From Tamlana sp. I1 (lineage in GTDB: Bacteria > Bacteroidota > Bacteroidia > Flavobacteriales > Flavobacteriaceae), in assembly GCF_015355625.1 (NCBI RefSeq), contig NZ_JACLAF010000010.1, positions 1 through 64,000 on the forward strand: a DNA stretch of 64,000 nt, read 5' to 3'. Shown one piece after another: positions 17,375 through 25,891 of the stretch (position 1 is its first letter; each line of letters opens with the position of its first letter). The position numbers and the translations under genes were made by a program. Under the pieces are notes generated by a model, which saw only the letters and a program-made list of their open reading frames with translations, was not told the origin of the DNA and did no database searches.

Positions 17375-17626
17375 ATGGTTTTAAATCTACTTTTATCTAG
17401 TTTAACATCACTCCCTATAATTTCGAAATCGAATATCTTAAGTATACTAATATTTATAGTTGCTGTCTTCGGTTTCTTGCTATTCTTAGGCGTTAGAAAA
17501 TCGTATATGCTCAAAAAAGAAAATGAGCGATTAGAAAGTATGACTGATTTTATGGACAATCAAATCGACGAAGATTCACCGTATCGCGATTTCACCGAAG
17601 GCCACATGTACGGTGGAGACCATTAA
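17375..17626 (+). CDS. small single-pass membrane protein
   Basis: An 83-aa protein from ATG 17375; a TTG two codons earlier is less likely. One TM segment at about 20-42 (ILSILIFIVAVFGFLLFLGV) follows a hydrophobic N-terminus and precedes a charged tail, KKENERLESMTDFMDNQIDEDSPYRDFTEGHMYGGDH. A TATATTTG -7 element at 17336-17343 supports transcription. The family is unknown to me. It converges on ettA. Confidence 0.7.
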   Translation: MVLNLLLSSLTSLPIISKSNILSILIFIVAVFGFLLFLGVRKSYMLKKENERLESMTDFMDNQIDEDSPYRDFTEGHMYGGDH

Positions 17627-17654
17627 AAAAACGCCCACTTTGCAGTGAGCGTTT
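17625..17654 (-). terminator. ettA terminator
   Basis: AACGC..CACT (17630-17639) pairs with AGTG..GCGTT (17644-17653) with one mismatch, and seven U residues follow on the minus strand. Confidence 0.8.
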
Positions 17655-17662
17655 CCAATATA

Positions 17663-19354
17663 CTATCTTACTAATTTTCTGTATTTTATACGTTTCGGCA
17701 TTAAATCGCCACCAAGACGCTTTTTCTTGTTTTCTTCGTAATCAGAGAAAGAACCCTCAAAGAAATATACTTGCGAGTCGCCTTCAAAAGCTAAAATGTG
17801 TGTGCAAATTCTATCTAAAAACCATCTGTCGTGCGATATCACTACAGCACAACCTGCAAAGTTTTCCAAACCTTCCTCTAAAGCACGTAAAGTATTCACA
17901 TCCAAATCATTGGTAGGCTCATCTAAAAGCAACACGTTGCCTTCTTCCTTTAAAGTCATTGCCAAATGCAAGCGGTTACGCTCTCCTCCAGAAAGTAAAC
18001 TTACCTTTTTATTTTGCTCGCTACCAGAGAAATTAAAACGACTTAAATAAGCTCTAGAATTTACTTGTTTTCCTCCCATCATCACCAATTCTTGCTCGTC
18101 ACTAAAGTTTTGCCAAATGGTTTTCTCTGGATCAATGTTGGAATGACTCTGATCTACATAAGCGATTTTAGCAGTTTCACCAACTTCAAACTCACCTTTG
18201 TCTGGCGTTTCTTCGCCCATAATCATTCTAAAAATAGTGGTTTTACCAGCACCATTAGGCCCAATAATACCAACAATTCCTGCTTGTGGCAGATTAAAGT
18301 TTAAATTGTCGTACAACAATTTGTCATCATAAGCTTTAGCAACACCTTTGGCTTCAATCACATTGGTTCCTAAACGCGGACCGTTAGGTATGTAGATTTC
18401 AAGTTTTTCGTCAAGTTGTTTTTGGTCTTGACTCATTAACTTATCATAATTTTTTAAACGTGCCTTTTGTTTGGTTTGACGCCCTTTTGCACCTTGTCGC
18501 ACCCATTCTAGCTCGCGTTCTAATGTTTTTTGGCGTTTAGAAGCAGTTTTCCCTTCCTGAGCCATACGTTTTGATTTTTGATCTAACCAAGATGAATAAT
18601 TTCCTTTCCAAGGAATGCCTTCACCACGATCCAATTCTAAAATCCATCCCGCAACATTATCCAAAAAGTATCTATCGTGCGTTACGGCAATTACTGTCCC
18701 TTTATATTGCGCTAAATGATGCTCTAACCAATGTACCGATTCGGCATCCAAGTGGTTGGTTGGCTCATCTAAAAGCAACACATCTGGTTCTTGTAACAGC
18801 AAACGACACAAAGCAACACGGCGTTTTTCACCACCAGATAAAACTCCAATTTTCTTATCACCATCTGGCGTTCTTAACGCATCCATAGCAATTTCTAATT
18901 TGGTGTCTAATTCCCAAGCATCCGCAGCATCAATTTGATCTTGAAGCACCGCTTGGCGGTTCATTAGTTTTTCCATTTTATCGGCATCAGAATACACTTC
19001 TTCCAAGCCAAACATATCGTTAATTTTATTGTATTCATCAAGAATAGCTACAGTTTCTGCAGCGCCTTCACGAACTACTTCCATAACCGTTTTGTCATCA
19101 TCAAGTTTTGGTTCTTGCTCTAAATAACCTACCGAATAGTCTTGAGAGAAAACCACATCACCTTGATAATTTTTATCAACACCAGCAATAATTTTTAAAA
19201 GTGTAGATTTTCCAGAACCATTAAGACCCAAAATCCCAATTTTGGCACCGTAGAAAAAACTTAAATAAATATTCTTAAGCACCGGTGTATTGGCACTTGG
19301 AAATGTCTTAGTTAAACCAGACATTGAAAAAATAATTTTCTTATCGTCACTCAT
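17663..19354 (-). CDS. ettA: ABC-F protein EttA, energy-dependent translational throttle
   Basis: A 563-aa ABC-F ATPase with two nucleotide-binding domains and no TM segments. NBD1 has GLNGSGKST, LSGGEKRR and LLLDEPTNHLD; NBD2 has GPNGAGKTT, LSGGERNR and LLLDEPTNDLD. The Arm insertion in NBD1 (about 95-150, YNKINDMFGLEEVYSDADKMEKLM..) and the linker rich in Lys/Arg/Gln (about 255-320) match EttA. The protein binds the ribosomal E site and gates the first elongation step according to ATP/ADP. A small membrane protein gene lies 2 bp upstream. Confidence 0.96.
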   Translation of the reverse strand: MSDDKKIIFSMSGLTKTFPSANTPVLKNIYLSFFYGAKIGILGLNGSGKSTLLKIIAGVDKNYQGDVVFSQDYSVGYLEQEPKLDDDKTVMEVVREGAAETVAILDEYNKINDMFGLEEVYSDADKMEKLMNRQAVLQDQIDAADAWELDTKLEIAMDALRTPDGDKKIGVLSGGEKRRVALCRLLLQEPDVLLLDEPTNHLDAESVHWLEHHLAQYKGTVIAVTHDRYFLDNVAGWILELDRGEGIPWKGNYSSWLDQKSKRMAQEGKTASKRQKTLERELEWVRQGAKGRQTKQKARLKNYDKLMSQDQKQLDEKLEIYIPNGPRLGTNVIEAKGVAKAYDDKLLYDNLNFNLPQAGIVGIIGPNGAGKTTIFRMIMGEETPDKGEFEVGETAKIAYVDQSHSNIDPEKTIWQNFSDEQELVMMGGKQVNSRAYLSRFNFSGSEQNKKVSLLSGGERNRLHLAMTLKEEGNVLLLDEPTNDLDVNTLRALEEGLENFAGCAVVISHDRWFLDRICTHILAFEGDSQVYFFEGSFSDYEENKKKRLGGDLMPKRIKYRKLVR

Positions 19355-19356
19355 AA

Positions 19357-19539
19357 TTATACTCTACCTTTTAATGCGTTAAAAACCCAAGCAATAGCGA
19401 AAAAACCTAATCCAACCGAAGCAAATCCCCAGCCAGCAACATCATCATATCTAAATGCTCCAAGCGCAATTAAACCCAATCCTACTAATATCATAATGGT
19501 TGTTGCCCAAGCTAAAACCGTATTTTTATTCATTGCCAT
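19357..19539 (-). CDS. CAL67264-type small membrane protein
   Basis: A 60-aa protein with two hydrophobic segments (about 8-28, TVLAWATTIMILVGLGLIALGAF; and 36-55, GWGFASVGLGFFAIAWVFNAL) joined by RYDD. It looks like the flavobacterial CAL67264 family, recognised from memory. Only 2 bp separate its stop from the ettA start, so it is the first gene of that operon. Function unknown. A start two codons later (MNKN) is also possible. Confidence 0.8.
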   Translation of the reverse strand: MAMNKNTVLAWATTIMILVGLGLIALGAFRYDDVAGWGFASVGLGFFAIAWVFNALKGRV

Positions 19540-19559
19540 AATTTATCATTTCTATTAGG

Positions 19560-19658
19560 GCGCACCGCTTTTAAAAAAAAATAAAAAGCGTCAGGCTATC
19601 CGTTATATCTTTTTAAATAGAAAAAATTTAAAAAGGATGCCACTTCTATCCTTTGCGC
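19560..19658. repeat. dispersed repeat, family A copy 1
   Basis: GCGCA (19560-19564) and TGCGC (19654-19658) are terminal inverted repeats. Inside are a CGCTTTT/AAAAGCG hairpin, the block GTCAGGCTATCCG (19590-19602), a perfect CTTTTTAAAT/ATTTAAAAAG stem, and CCACTTCTATCCTT. The copy at 41095-41177 has the same order. The rest of 19540-19919 is AT-rich and shows no gene or convincing promoter. Confidence 0.75.
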
Positions 19659-19919
19659 AAAATTCAAACACAAATATCGTGTTTTTAGTAGAAATTTAAA
19701 GCTTATAGAACATTATATTTTAACAGTTCCACATAAACAATTGCAATAAAATAAGTTAATTACTCACTTTTATGAATTTAAACCATCAGTTATTTTCATA
19801 TTTTTAAATAAGACCGTCACTTAATTAAAGACTTTTAAATTCATTTTTTATCGTGTAAAGCTGATTTTCTATTAATAAGTCTGCATACATTTGCAGCTTT
19901 TAAAAGCAGCAATTTTATT

Positions 19920-21104
19920 ATGAATAAAGCCTTGTTATCGTTAGCCATTGGCGGATTCGGAATTGGTTTAACCGAGTTTGTTATTATGGGCATTTTACCG
20001 GATATCGCAATAGCATTCGATATTAGCATTCCCAAAGCAGGTCATTTTATTTCGGCTTACGCCATAGGCGTGGTTGTTGGTGCCCCTATTCTAACGGGCC
20101 TTGGCAGTAAGTGGCCGGCAAATAAAGTGCTTTTGGTTTTAATGCTATGGTTTACAGTTTTTAATACCCTATCGGCGTTTGCTACAGGATATAACTCCTT
20201 TCTCTTGTTGCGTTTTTTATCAGGATTACCACATGGTGCCTTTTTCGGAATAGGCGCTGTAGTAGCAGGAAAACTATCCAAACCAGGAAAAGCAGCTCAA
20301 GGTATTGCCATTATGTTTAGCGGTTTAACCTTTGCCAACCTTTTAGGCGTGCCTTTGGGTACTTACCTTGGAAAACATTTCACCTGGCACGTATCCTTTT
20401 TTATGGTAGGAATTGTTGGTGTTTTAACTGTTTTAAGTCTTCAATTTTGGATGCCTCTTTTAAGAAAATCTTCCGAGTCAAATTTTATTAAAGAATTTCG
20501 AATTTTTAAACGTTTAGAGCTTTGGCTTATCATATTATTAACCACCATAGGTACTGGCGGTTTTTTTGCTTGGTACAGTTACATTGCTCCATTAATAACC
20601 GATGTGGCCGGACATCCTACTGAAATGGTTTCCGTTGCCATGATTTTGGCTGGACTAGGCATGGTCATTGGAAATTTTATTGGAGCCAAATTAGCCGAAA
20701 AATTTTCTCCAATCAATGCTATAATCATCACGCTAGTTTGCATGGTTATTTGCTTGTCGTTAAACACCGTTTTAGCATCCGACAAAGTTATGGTTTTGGT
20801 TATGACGTTTATAATTGGTACAGTTACATTTTGCTTATCAACCCCAATTCAAGTTGCCATAATTAATGCATCAAAAGGCTCTGAAACTTTAGGGTCTTCG
20901 CTCAACCAGAGTGCTTTTAATATTGGTAATGCTTCTGGCGCATTTTTCGCTGGTATCCCCATAGCTCATGGTTATGCATATACTTCTGCCGATTGGGTGG
21001 GTGCTGCAATGGCTGCTACCGGAGTACTAATCGCTATTTTAATAGTTGTATTAAGAAAAAAACAAGTGATTTTGTCCCAATTTAAAACAGATAATGCTTT
21101 ATAA
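19920..21104 (+). CDS. MFS transporter, AraJ-like efflux (DHA1)
   Basis: A 394-aa permease with twelve predicted TM segments. The N-terminus GGFGIGLTEFVIMGILPDIA is a hallmark of the AraJ/YdhP/sugar-efflux group, and the antiporter motif C region (GLTFANLLGVPLGTYLG, about 140-156) is intact, indicating proton-coupled export from the cytoplasm. The substrate (sugar, arabinose-like compound or drug) is unclear. Monocistronic, with no regulator beside it. Confidence 0.92.
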   Translation: MNKALLSLAIGGFGIGLTEFVIMGILPDIAIAFDISIPKAGHFISAYAIGVVVGAPILTGLGSKWPANKVLLVLMLWFTVFNTLSAFATGYNSFLLLRFLSGLPHGAFFGIGAVVAGKLSKPGKAAQGIAIMFSGLTFANLLGVPLGTYLGKHFTWHVSFFMVGIVGVLTVLSLQFWMPLLRKSSESNFIKEFRIFKRLELWLIILLTTIGTGGFFAWYSYIAPLITDVAGHPTEMVSVAMILAGLGMVIGNFIGAKLAEKFSPINAIIITLVCMVICLSLNTVLASDKVMVLVMTFIIGTVTFCLSTPIQVAIINASKGSETLGSSLNQSAFNIGNASGAFFAGIPIAHGYAYTSADWVGAAMAATGVLIAILIVVLRKKQVILSQFKTDNAL

Positions 21105-21213
21105 TTTTAATTAAAATAATGTGTCAGGGCGAGTTTTTAAAACACATATTGATTAGCATTTAAAAAAATCGACAAAATCTATGTGTCAACCAGAAAATTT
21201 TCAAACGGTCGTA

Positions 21214-22224
21214 CTAATATTGAGTGCTTTTGCTACTTTTTGTAGTCCGTGATAATTTATAACCTATTGCAAATTTAGCTTTTGTTAAATTAAAAGCATA
21301 ATGATTATCATTACCCAAATCAGAAACATAAACACCTCCACCGTATATAAGGCTTATATAAAAACGAGATGAATTATACCCCAATGCCATGGTATAATCG
21401 GTTTTTAAGAGAAAATCACCTGAAGTTTTGCTATCGTTATTCTCTAAGGTTTCATGTTTATAAACACCACCTACACCTGGCATTATATTACATGCAAATA
21501 ACATGTTATCTGTCAATTTAATTATTGATAACACACCTCCTAAAACCCCGATGGAGCCACTATTATACCGTTTAATACGAGCATCTTCATTAAAATAGAC
21601 ATCACTGTTTTCTGGTAAAACATTACCTTCAGCAGAGAAATAATCATAAAAACAAAAGCCACCTACCCCTCCTTTGATATATACTTTCTTATCTAAACGG
21701 TATAATCCAGCCTTTAGCATTCCATAGGAATATTCGATATCTGAAAAAGTATGTAAGGTATTAAAACCTACCGTTATCGATTTGATATCATCTCGAAAAA
21801 CACTCGGGGCTCCAAAGTTATTTTTTACAGTAAATCCCTTATAAGTTTGTAAATAAAAGTTGAGATAATTTTTTTTTCCAACAAAGGTCGTTCCTTGCAT
21901 ATCAAAACGCTTTGTCACTTCGTCTTCATTTCCTTTGATGTTAAAAGCAATATCGATTAGCAATTTACTATTTGCAAAACCAACACCTAAACCATATCTA
22001 TTATTTGGAGTATAACTGGCCATATAGTCGCCACTACGTATTCTAAAACTTTTACTCTTATAATTGGTGAACAGTCGAAGTGAATAATTATCAATATCAT
22101 GGTCTATAAAGTGCTTATCTACAAACTCAATCAAATTTAAAGTATCTGAAAGCTGTGAGCCTGGCCGTTGCCCAAAAACAGCATTTGAAACTAGCAAAAA
22201 CGCAATGATAAGTTTATTAATCAT
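21214..22224 (-). CDS. DUF4421 outer-membrane barrel-like protein
   Basis: A 336-aa exported protein with an N-terminal signal peptide (MINKLIIAFLLVSNAVFGQ, cleavage near 19). The body consists of amphipathic beta strands with aromatic girdles and Gly-rich turns (YGLGVGFANS, GGVGGFCFYDY, GYNSSRFYISLIYGGGVY), and the C-terminal strand ends with an aromatic residue. The family is DUF4421 as I recall it. Likely an outer-membrane barrel; substrate or partner unknown. It stands alone downstream of pirin. Confidence 0.82.
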   Translation of the reverse strand: MINKLIIAFLLVSNAVFGQRPGSQLSDTLNLIEFVDKHFIDHDIDNYSLRLFTNYKSKSFRIRSGDYMASYTPNNRYGLGVGFANSKLLIDIAFNIKGNEDEVTKRFDMQGTTFVGKKNYLNFYLQTYKGFTVKNNFGAPSVFRDDIKSITVGFNTLHTFSDIEYSYGMLKAGLYRLDKKVYIKGGVGGFCFYDYFSAEGNVLPENSDVYFNEDARIKRYNSGSIGVLGGVLSIIKLTDNMLFACNIMPGVGGVYKHETLENNDSKTSGDFLLKTDYTMALGYNSSRFYISLIYGGGVYVSDLGNDNHYAFNLTKAKFAIGYKLSRTTKSSKSTQY

Positions 22225-22301
22225 AAAAAATAGACACCTAAAATATCTTACTATGTAAATGTACCATAATTATAAACGAAAAAAATTCATTTTAATTTAA
22301 T

Positions 22302-23018
22302 TTACATGGGCACTTCAATAAATAAAAGTGCAGAAGTTTCTTTAGCTTCAATGTTAAATGATTTTGTTTTACTTACCCCAATGGCATCCCTTGTATTTAA
22401 TTCTGAATCTTCAACAGTAATATTGCCGTGAATTAGCATCAAATAAACACCGTGATTTTCAGATTTTAAATCGTATTGAAACGATGTGTTTTCATCTAAA
22501 TCAATTCGCGATAATTTAGCATCTTGATGAATCTTTAATGAACCTTCAAAATCTTCATCTAATGAAGAAACTAATGTTTGAAGTTTGTTTTTTCTATCAT
22601 TTGCTTCAAATTTCTTTTGATCGTAACGCGGTTCAACATTTTGTTTGTTAGGCATAATCCAAATTTGAAATAAACTTAAATGCTCCTCTTGCGAACCGTT
22701 GATTTCGGAATGTTGAATGCCTTTTCCAGCTGACATTACCTGCACTTCTCCTGGAAACACCGATTCCCAAGAATTATGCATAGAATCTCTGTGCTTTAAT
22801 TCACCTTTTAAAGGAATGGTAATAATTTCCATATTATCATGCGGATGCGTTCCAAAACCCATTTTTGGGGCAATTATATCGTCATTTAAAACGCGTAATG
22901 CTCCAAAATTCACTTTATCTGCGTCGTACCAACTTGCAAAACTAAATGAATGATTAGCTTGTAACCAGCCGTGGTTGGCAAAGCCTCTACTATCTGCTTT
23001 ATGAACTAATGTTTTCAT
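22302..23018 (-). CDS. pirin family protein (bicupin)
   Basis: A 238-aa pirin/YhhW protein with two cupin domains. The N-terminal domain carries the metal-binding HPHDNMEI motif (His58, His60, Glu64) and QHSE at about 103-106. YhhW of E. coli oxidises quercetin; bacterial pirins also modulate redox and metabolic enzymes. It is the last gene of a reductase-MarR-pirin operon, which points to a response to quinones, phenolics or other electrophiles. Start is the only ATG near the beginning. Confidence 0.93.
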   Translation of the reverse strand: MKTLVHKADSRGFANHGWLQANHSFSFASWYDADKVNFGALRVLNDDIIAPKMGFGTHPHDNMEIITIPLKGELKHRDSMHNSWESVFPGEVQVMSAGKGIQHSEINGSQEEHLSLFQIWIMPNKQNVEPRYDQKKFEANDRKNKLQTLVSSLDEDFEGSLKIHQDAKLSRIDLDENTSFQYDLKSENHGVYLMLIHGNITVEDSELNTRDAIGVSKTKSFNIEAKETSALLFIEVPM

Positions 23019-23055
23019 TTTTTTCGTGTTTTTTTTTTAAAACTAAATTTAGTTT

Positions 23056-23493
23056 CTATCTTATTTTATCCAACAAATCACTCAACTGCTGGGCTTCTTC
23101 TTTTGTTAGATTTTCTAATAAATCTTCCTTAAAATCTTTTGAAATGTCTTCAAGTAACTTTAATCCAGATTTTGTTATTTCTATATGAACCACACGCCTA
23201 TCACCAGGACATGGCAACCGGTTTATCAAGCGCTTAGCGCATAATTTATCCATTAATCTAGTAGCATTTGGAGCACGTTCAACCATGCGTTCTTTAATGG
23301 TTTGTACATTAATGGGCTTGCCAGCTCCTCTTAAAATTCTTAAAATATTGAACTGTTGCGGCGATATTCCAAAAGGTTTAAAAAAATCGTTCTGCTGACT
23401 ATTAATCCAGTTTGCCGTGTAAATAATATTCAACAAAGCTTTCACTTTTTGGTTAGGAAACGTCGAATTGATATCTTTTGAAATGTCACCCAT
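23056..23493 (-). CDS. MarR family transcriptional regulator
   Basis: A 145-aa MarR-type winged-helix protein. The DNA-binding core reads FGISPQQFNILRILRGAGKPINVQTI..RMVERAPNATRLMDKL, the wing CPGDRRVVHIEITKSG, and terminal helices form the dimer interface. There is a Cys in AKRLINRLPCPGDRR that could sense oxidants, but redox control is conjecture. It sits between the FMN reductase (3-bp gap) and pirin (37-bp gap). A palindrome in the operon promoter is its most likely operator. Confidence 0.93.
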   Translation of the reverse strand: MGDISKDINSTFPNQKVKALLNIIYTANWINSQQNDFFKPFGISPQQFNILRILRGAGKPINVQTIKERMVERAPNATRLMDKLCAKRLINRLPCPGDRRVVHIEITKSGLKLLEDISKDFKEDLLENLTKEEAQQLSDLLDKIR

Positions 23494-23496
23494 AAT

Positions 23497-24027
23497 CTAT
23501 AATGCTTCTTGGAAATTAGTTACTTTCTTCACTAACTCGTCATTTAAAGTATTATCACTTATTTTTTCATCTGAAAAATTCTTTGAAAAGAATGGTAAAG
23601 AAAATACATCTGTAATTTTCGCTTCATGAAACGGAAATCTGTTTTCGGCAATTTCTAAAACTGACTTACCTCCTCTTCCACCTGGCGATGTCGCCATTAA
23701 TAGCATGGGTTTTCCAAAAAATGTTTTACTTTGAATTCTAGACATCCAATCGAATAAATTTTTAAACACAGTTGAATACGCGCCATTATGTTCTGCCAGA
23801 GACAACATTATGCCATCTGCGTTTTTTATTAATTCTAAAAAATCGTGTGCTTTTTGAGGAATCCCCTGCTCTTTTTCTAAATCCACTCCAAAAAGAGGTA
23901 ATTCAAAATCATTTAAATCTAGAATATTTACATCTACATTCTCCAATAAACTACTAGCATAAACCACCAATTGTTTATTTATTGATGCTTTACTATTACT
24001 GCCTGCAAAGGCTATTATCTTTTTCAT
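23497..24027 (-). CDS. NAD(P)H-dependent FMN reductase (flavodoxin-like)
   Basis: A 176-aa flavodoxin-fold reductase. The FMN-phosphate loop is AFAGSNSKASINKQL near the N-terminus, and the family motif SLAEHNGAYSTVFKNLFDW is at about 80-98. GKPMLLMATSPGGRGG forms the third phosphate/flavin loop. Such enzymes reduce FMN, quinones or azo compounds with NAD(P)H. The frame extends 7 codons upstream, but the ATG at 24027 is favoured because it begins MKKIIAFAGSN and lies about 13 bp after the predicted transcript start. First gene of the MarR operon. Confidence 0.93.
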   Translation of the reverse strand: MKKIIAFAGSNSKASINKQLVVYASSLLENVDVNILDLNDFELPLFGVDLEKEQGIPQKAHDFLELIKNADGIMLSLAEHNGAYSTVFKNLFDWMSRIQSKTFFGKPMLLMATSPGGRGGKSVLEIAENRFPFHEAKITDVFSLPFFSKNFSDEKISDNTLNDELVKKVTNFQEAL

Positions 24028-24045
24028 ATGCTTAATTTTATTCAT

Positions 24046-24076
24046 CAAAGATAGTCAAAAATAAAATATATTCCAA
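24046..24076 (-). promoter_or_regulatory. promoter of the reductase-MarR-pirin operon
   Basis: On the minus strand TTG (24076-24074), 20-bp spacer, TATCTTTG (24053-24046). The -33 TTG sits in the middle of the palindrome. A second -7-like TATTTTTG lies at 24063-24056. Confidence 0.75.
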
Positions 24077-24087
24077 GGAATATATTT
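24064..24087. promoter_or_regulatory. palindromic operator, probable MarR site
   Basis: Two perfect 11-bp arms, AAATATATTCC (24064-24074) and GGAATATATTT (24077-24087), separated by AA. The centre coincides with the -33 element of the operon promoter, so binding should block transcription. MarR proteins usually bind palindromes of this size near their own promoters. Confidence 0.8.
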
Positions 24088-24172
24088 CCATGTAATATTA
24101 TTTGTGATTTTGTTAACTTTAATAATTAACGCATCACAAACATTTTACTTTAACAGATTTCAAAACAACGGC

Positions 24173-24180
24173 TACTTTTG
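24173..24180 (+). promoter_or_regulatory. -7 element upstream of the carboxylase gene
   Basis: TACTTTTG matches TAnnTTTG, 25 bp before the ATG; no -33 TTG at proper distance. Confidence 0.45.
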
Positions 24181-24205
24181 TACTTTAGCATCAAAATAAA
24201 AATAC

Positions 24206-25834
24206 ATGGATATCAACTTCAATAAAAACGAAGATCACAATAAGCTCTTGCTTTCAGACCTACACCAACGTTTTGTAAAGGTTAGCCTTGGCGGAGGAAA
24301 AAAAGGTATTGAAAAACTTCATAGCAAAGGAAAGATGACGGCCAGAGAACGTATCAACTTTTTACTTGATAAGAAAGCAAAATCTATTGAGATTGGTGCT
24401 TTTGCTGGAGAAGACATGTATAAAGAACACGGCGGATGCCCTTCTGGAGGCGTTGTTGTTAAAATAGGATACATTCAAGGCAAACAATGTGTCGTTGTAG
24501 CCAACGATGCCACAGTTAAGGCAGGCGCTTGGTTCCCTATTACAGGGAAAAAGAATCTGCGGGCTCAAGAAATTGCTATCGAAAATAAACTCCCAATCAT
24601 TTATTTAGTAGATTCTGCAGGCGTGTATTTGCCTTTACAGGATGAAATTTTCCCTGATAAGGAGCATTTCGGACGAATATTTAGAAATAATGCGATTATG
24701 AGCAGCATGGGCATTACGCAAATTGCTGCCGTTATGGGAAGTTGTGTCGCAGGAGGCGCTTACTTACCTATTATGAGCGATGAATCAATTATTGTTGATA
24801 AAACAGGAAGTATTTTTTTAGCTGGAAGTTATTTAGTTAAAGCCGCTATTGGCGAATCGATTGATAATGAAACTTTAGGAGGTGCAACCACCCATTGTGA
24901 AATTTCTGGAGTTACCGATTATAAAGCTAAAGATGATGAAGATGCTTTAACAACTATTAAAAATATTGTTGGAAAAATTGGCGATTATGATAAAGCGGGG
25001 TTCAACCGTATTGAAGCTAAGAAACCTACTAAAAATCCTGAAGATCTATTTGGAATAATTCCAAAATCTAGAGCCGATCAATACGATATGTATGAAGTGA
25101 TTAAACGTTTGGTTGATCATTCGGAATTCGATGAATACAAAGCTGGCTACGGACAAACCATTATCACTTGCTACGCCAGAATTGACGGCTGGGCTGTTGG
25201 TATTGTTGCGAATCAGAGAAAATTAGTGAAAACTAAAAAAGGCGAAATGCAATTTGGAGGTGTTATTTATAATGATAGCGCCGATAAAGCCACCCGTTTT
25301 ATTGCTAATTGCAATCAAAAGAAAATACCATTAGTGTTTTTACAAGATGTCACTGGCTTTATGGTAGGCAGTAAAAGTGAACATAGCGGCATAATTAAAG
25401 ATGGCGCTAAAATGGTGAATGCAGTGAGTAATTCTGTGGTTCCAAAATTCACAATAATTATAGGGAATAGCTATGGTGCAGGAAATTATGCCATGTGTGG
25501 AAAAGCCTACGACCCTAGATTGATAGTTGCTTGGCCTAGCGCAGAACTTGCCGTAATGAGTGGAAACTCTGCTGCTAAAGTATTATTACAAATTGAAAAA
25601 GCATCATTAGAAAAATCTGGAGAAAAAATCACCCCTGAAAAGGAAGCTGAATTATTCAATAAAATAAAAGACCGTTACGACAATCAGGTTTCACCATACT
25701 ATGCAGCTGCTAGACTTTGGACCGATGGTATTATTAATCCTTTAGACACTAGAACTTGGATTAGTATGGGTATTGAAGCGGCCAACCACGCTCCTATCGA
25801 AAAGCCTTTTAATTTAGGTGTCCTACAAGTTTAA
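24206..25834 (+). CDS. acyl-CoA carboxylase beta subunit (methylcrotonyl-CoA type)
   Basis: A 542-aa carboxyltransferase subunit. It has the N-terminal GGGKKGIEKLHSKGKMTARERI of the MccB/PccB family, the AGGAYLPIMSDE oxyanion region at about 178-190, and FLQDVTGFMVG..GAGNYAMCGKAYDPRL in the second half. The length and the EHFGRIFRNNA stretch favour methylcrotonyl-CoA carboxylase (leucine breakdown) over propionyl-CoA carboxylase. The biotin-carrying alpha subunit is not adjacent; the gene is solitary here, so the partner must be encoded elsewhere. Divergent from the MarR operon. Confidence 0.92.
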   Translation: MDINFNKNEDHNKLLLSDLHQRFVKVSLGGGKKGIEKLHSKGKMTARERINFLLDKKAKSIEIGAFAGEDMYKEHGGCPSGGVVVKIGYIQGKQCVVVANDATVKAGAWFPITGKKNLRAQEIAIENKLPIIYLVDSAGVYLPLQDEIFPDKEHFGRIFRNNAIMSSMGITQIAAVMGSCVAGGAYLPIMSDESIIVDKTGSIFLAGSYLVKAAIGESIDNETLGGATTHCEISGVTDYKAKDDEDALTTIKNIVGKIGDYDKAGFNRIEAKKPTKNPEDLFGIIPKSRADQYDMYEVIKRLVDHSEFDEYKAGYGQTIITCYARIDGWAVGIVANQRKLVKTKKGEMQFGGVIYNDSADKATRFIANCNQKKIPLVFLQDVTGFMVGSKSEHSGIIKDGAKMVNAVSNSVVPKFTIIIGNSYGAGNYAMCGKAYDPRLIVAWPSAELAVMSGNSAAKVLLQIEKASLEKSGEKITPEKEAELFNKIKDRYDNQVSPYYAAARLWTDGIINPLDTRTWISMGIEAANHAPIEKPFNLGVLQV

Positions 25835-25891
25835 TTTTTAAATCTGCTCAATATTTTGTAACTTAATGACTGAAAATCAATAATTTCAGTC

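Noticed and set aside
19680-19919. Possible riboswitch or leader before the MFS gene
   Set aside because: No conserved aptamer features; only AT-rich DNA with weak complementarity.
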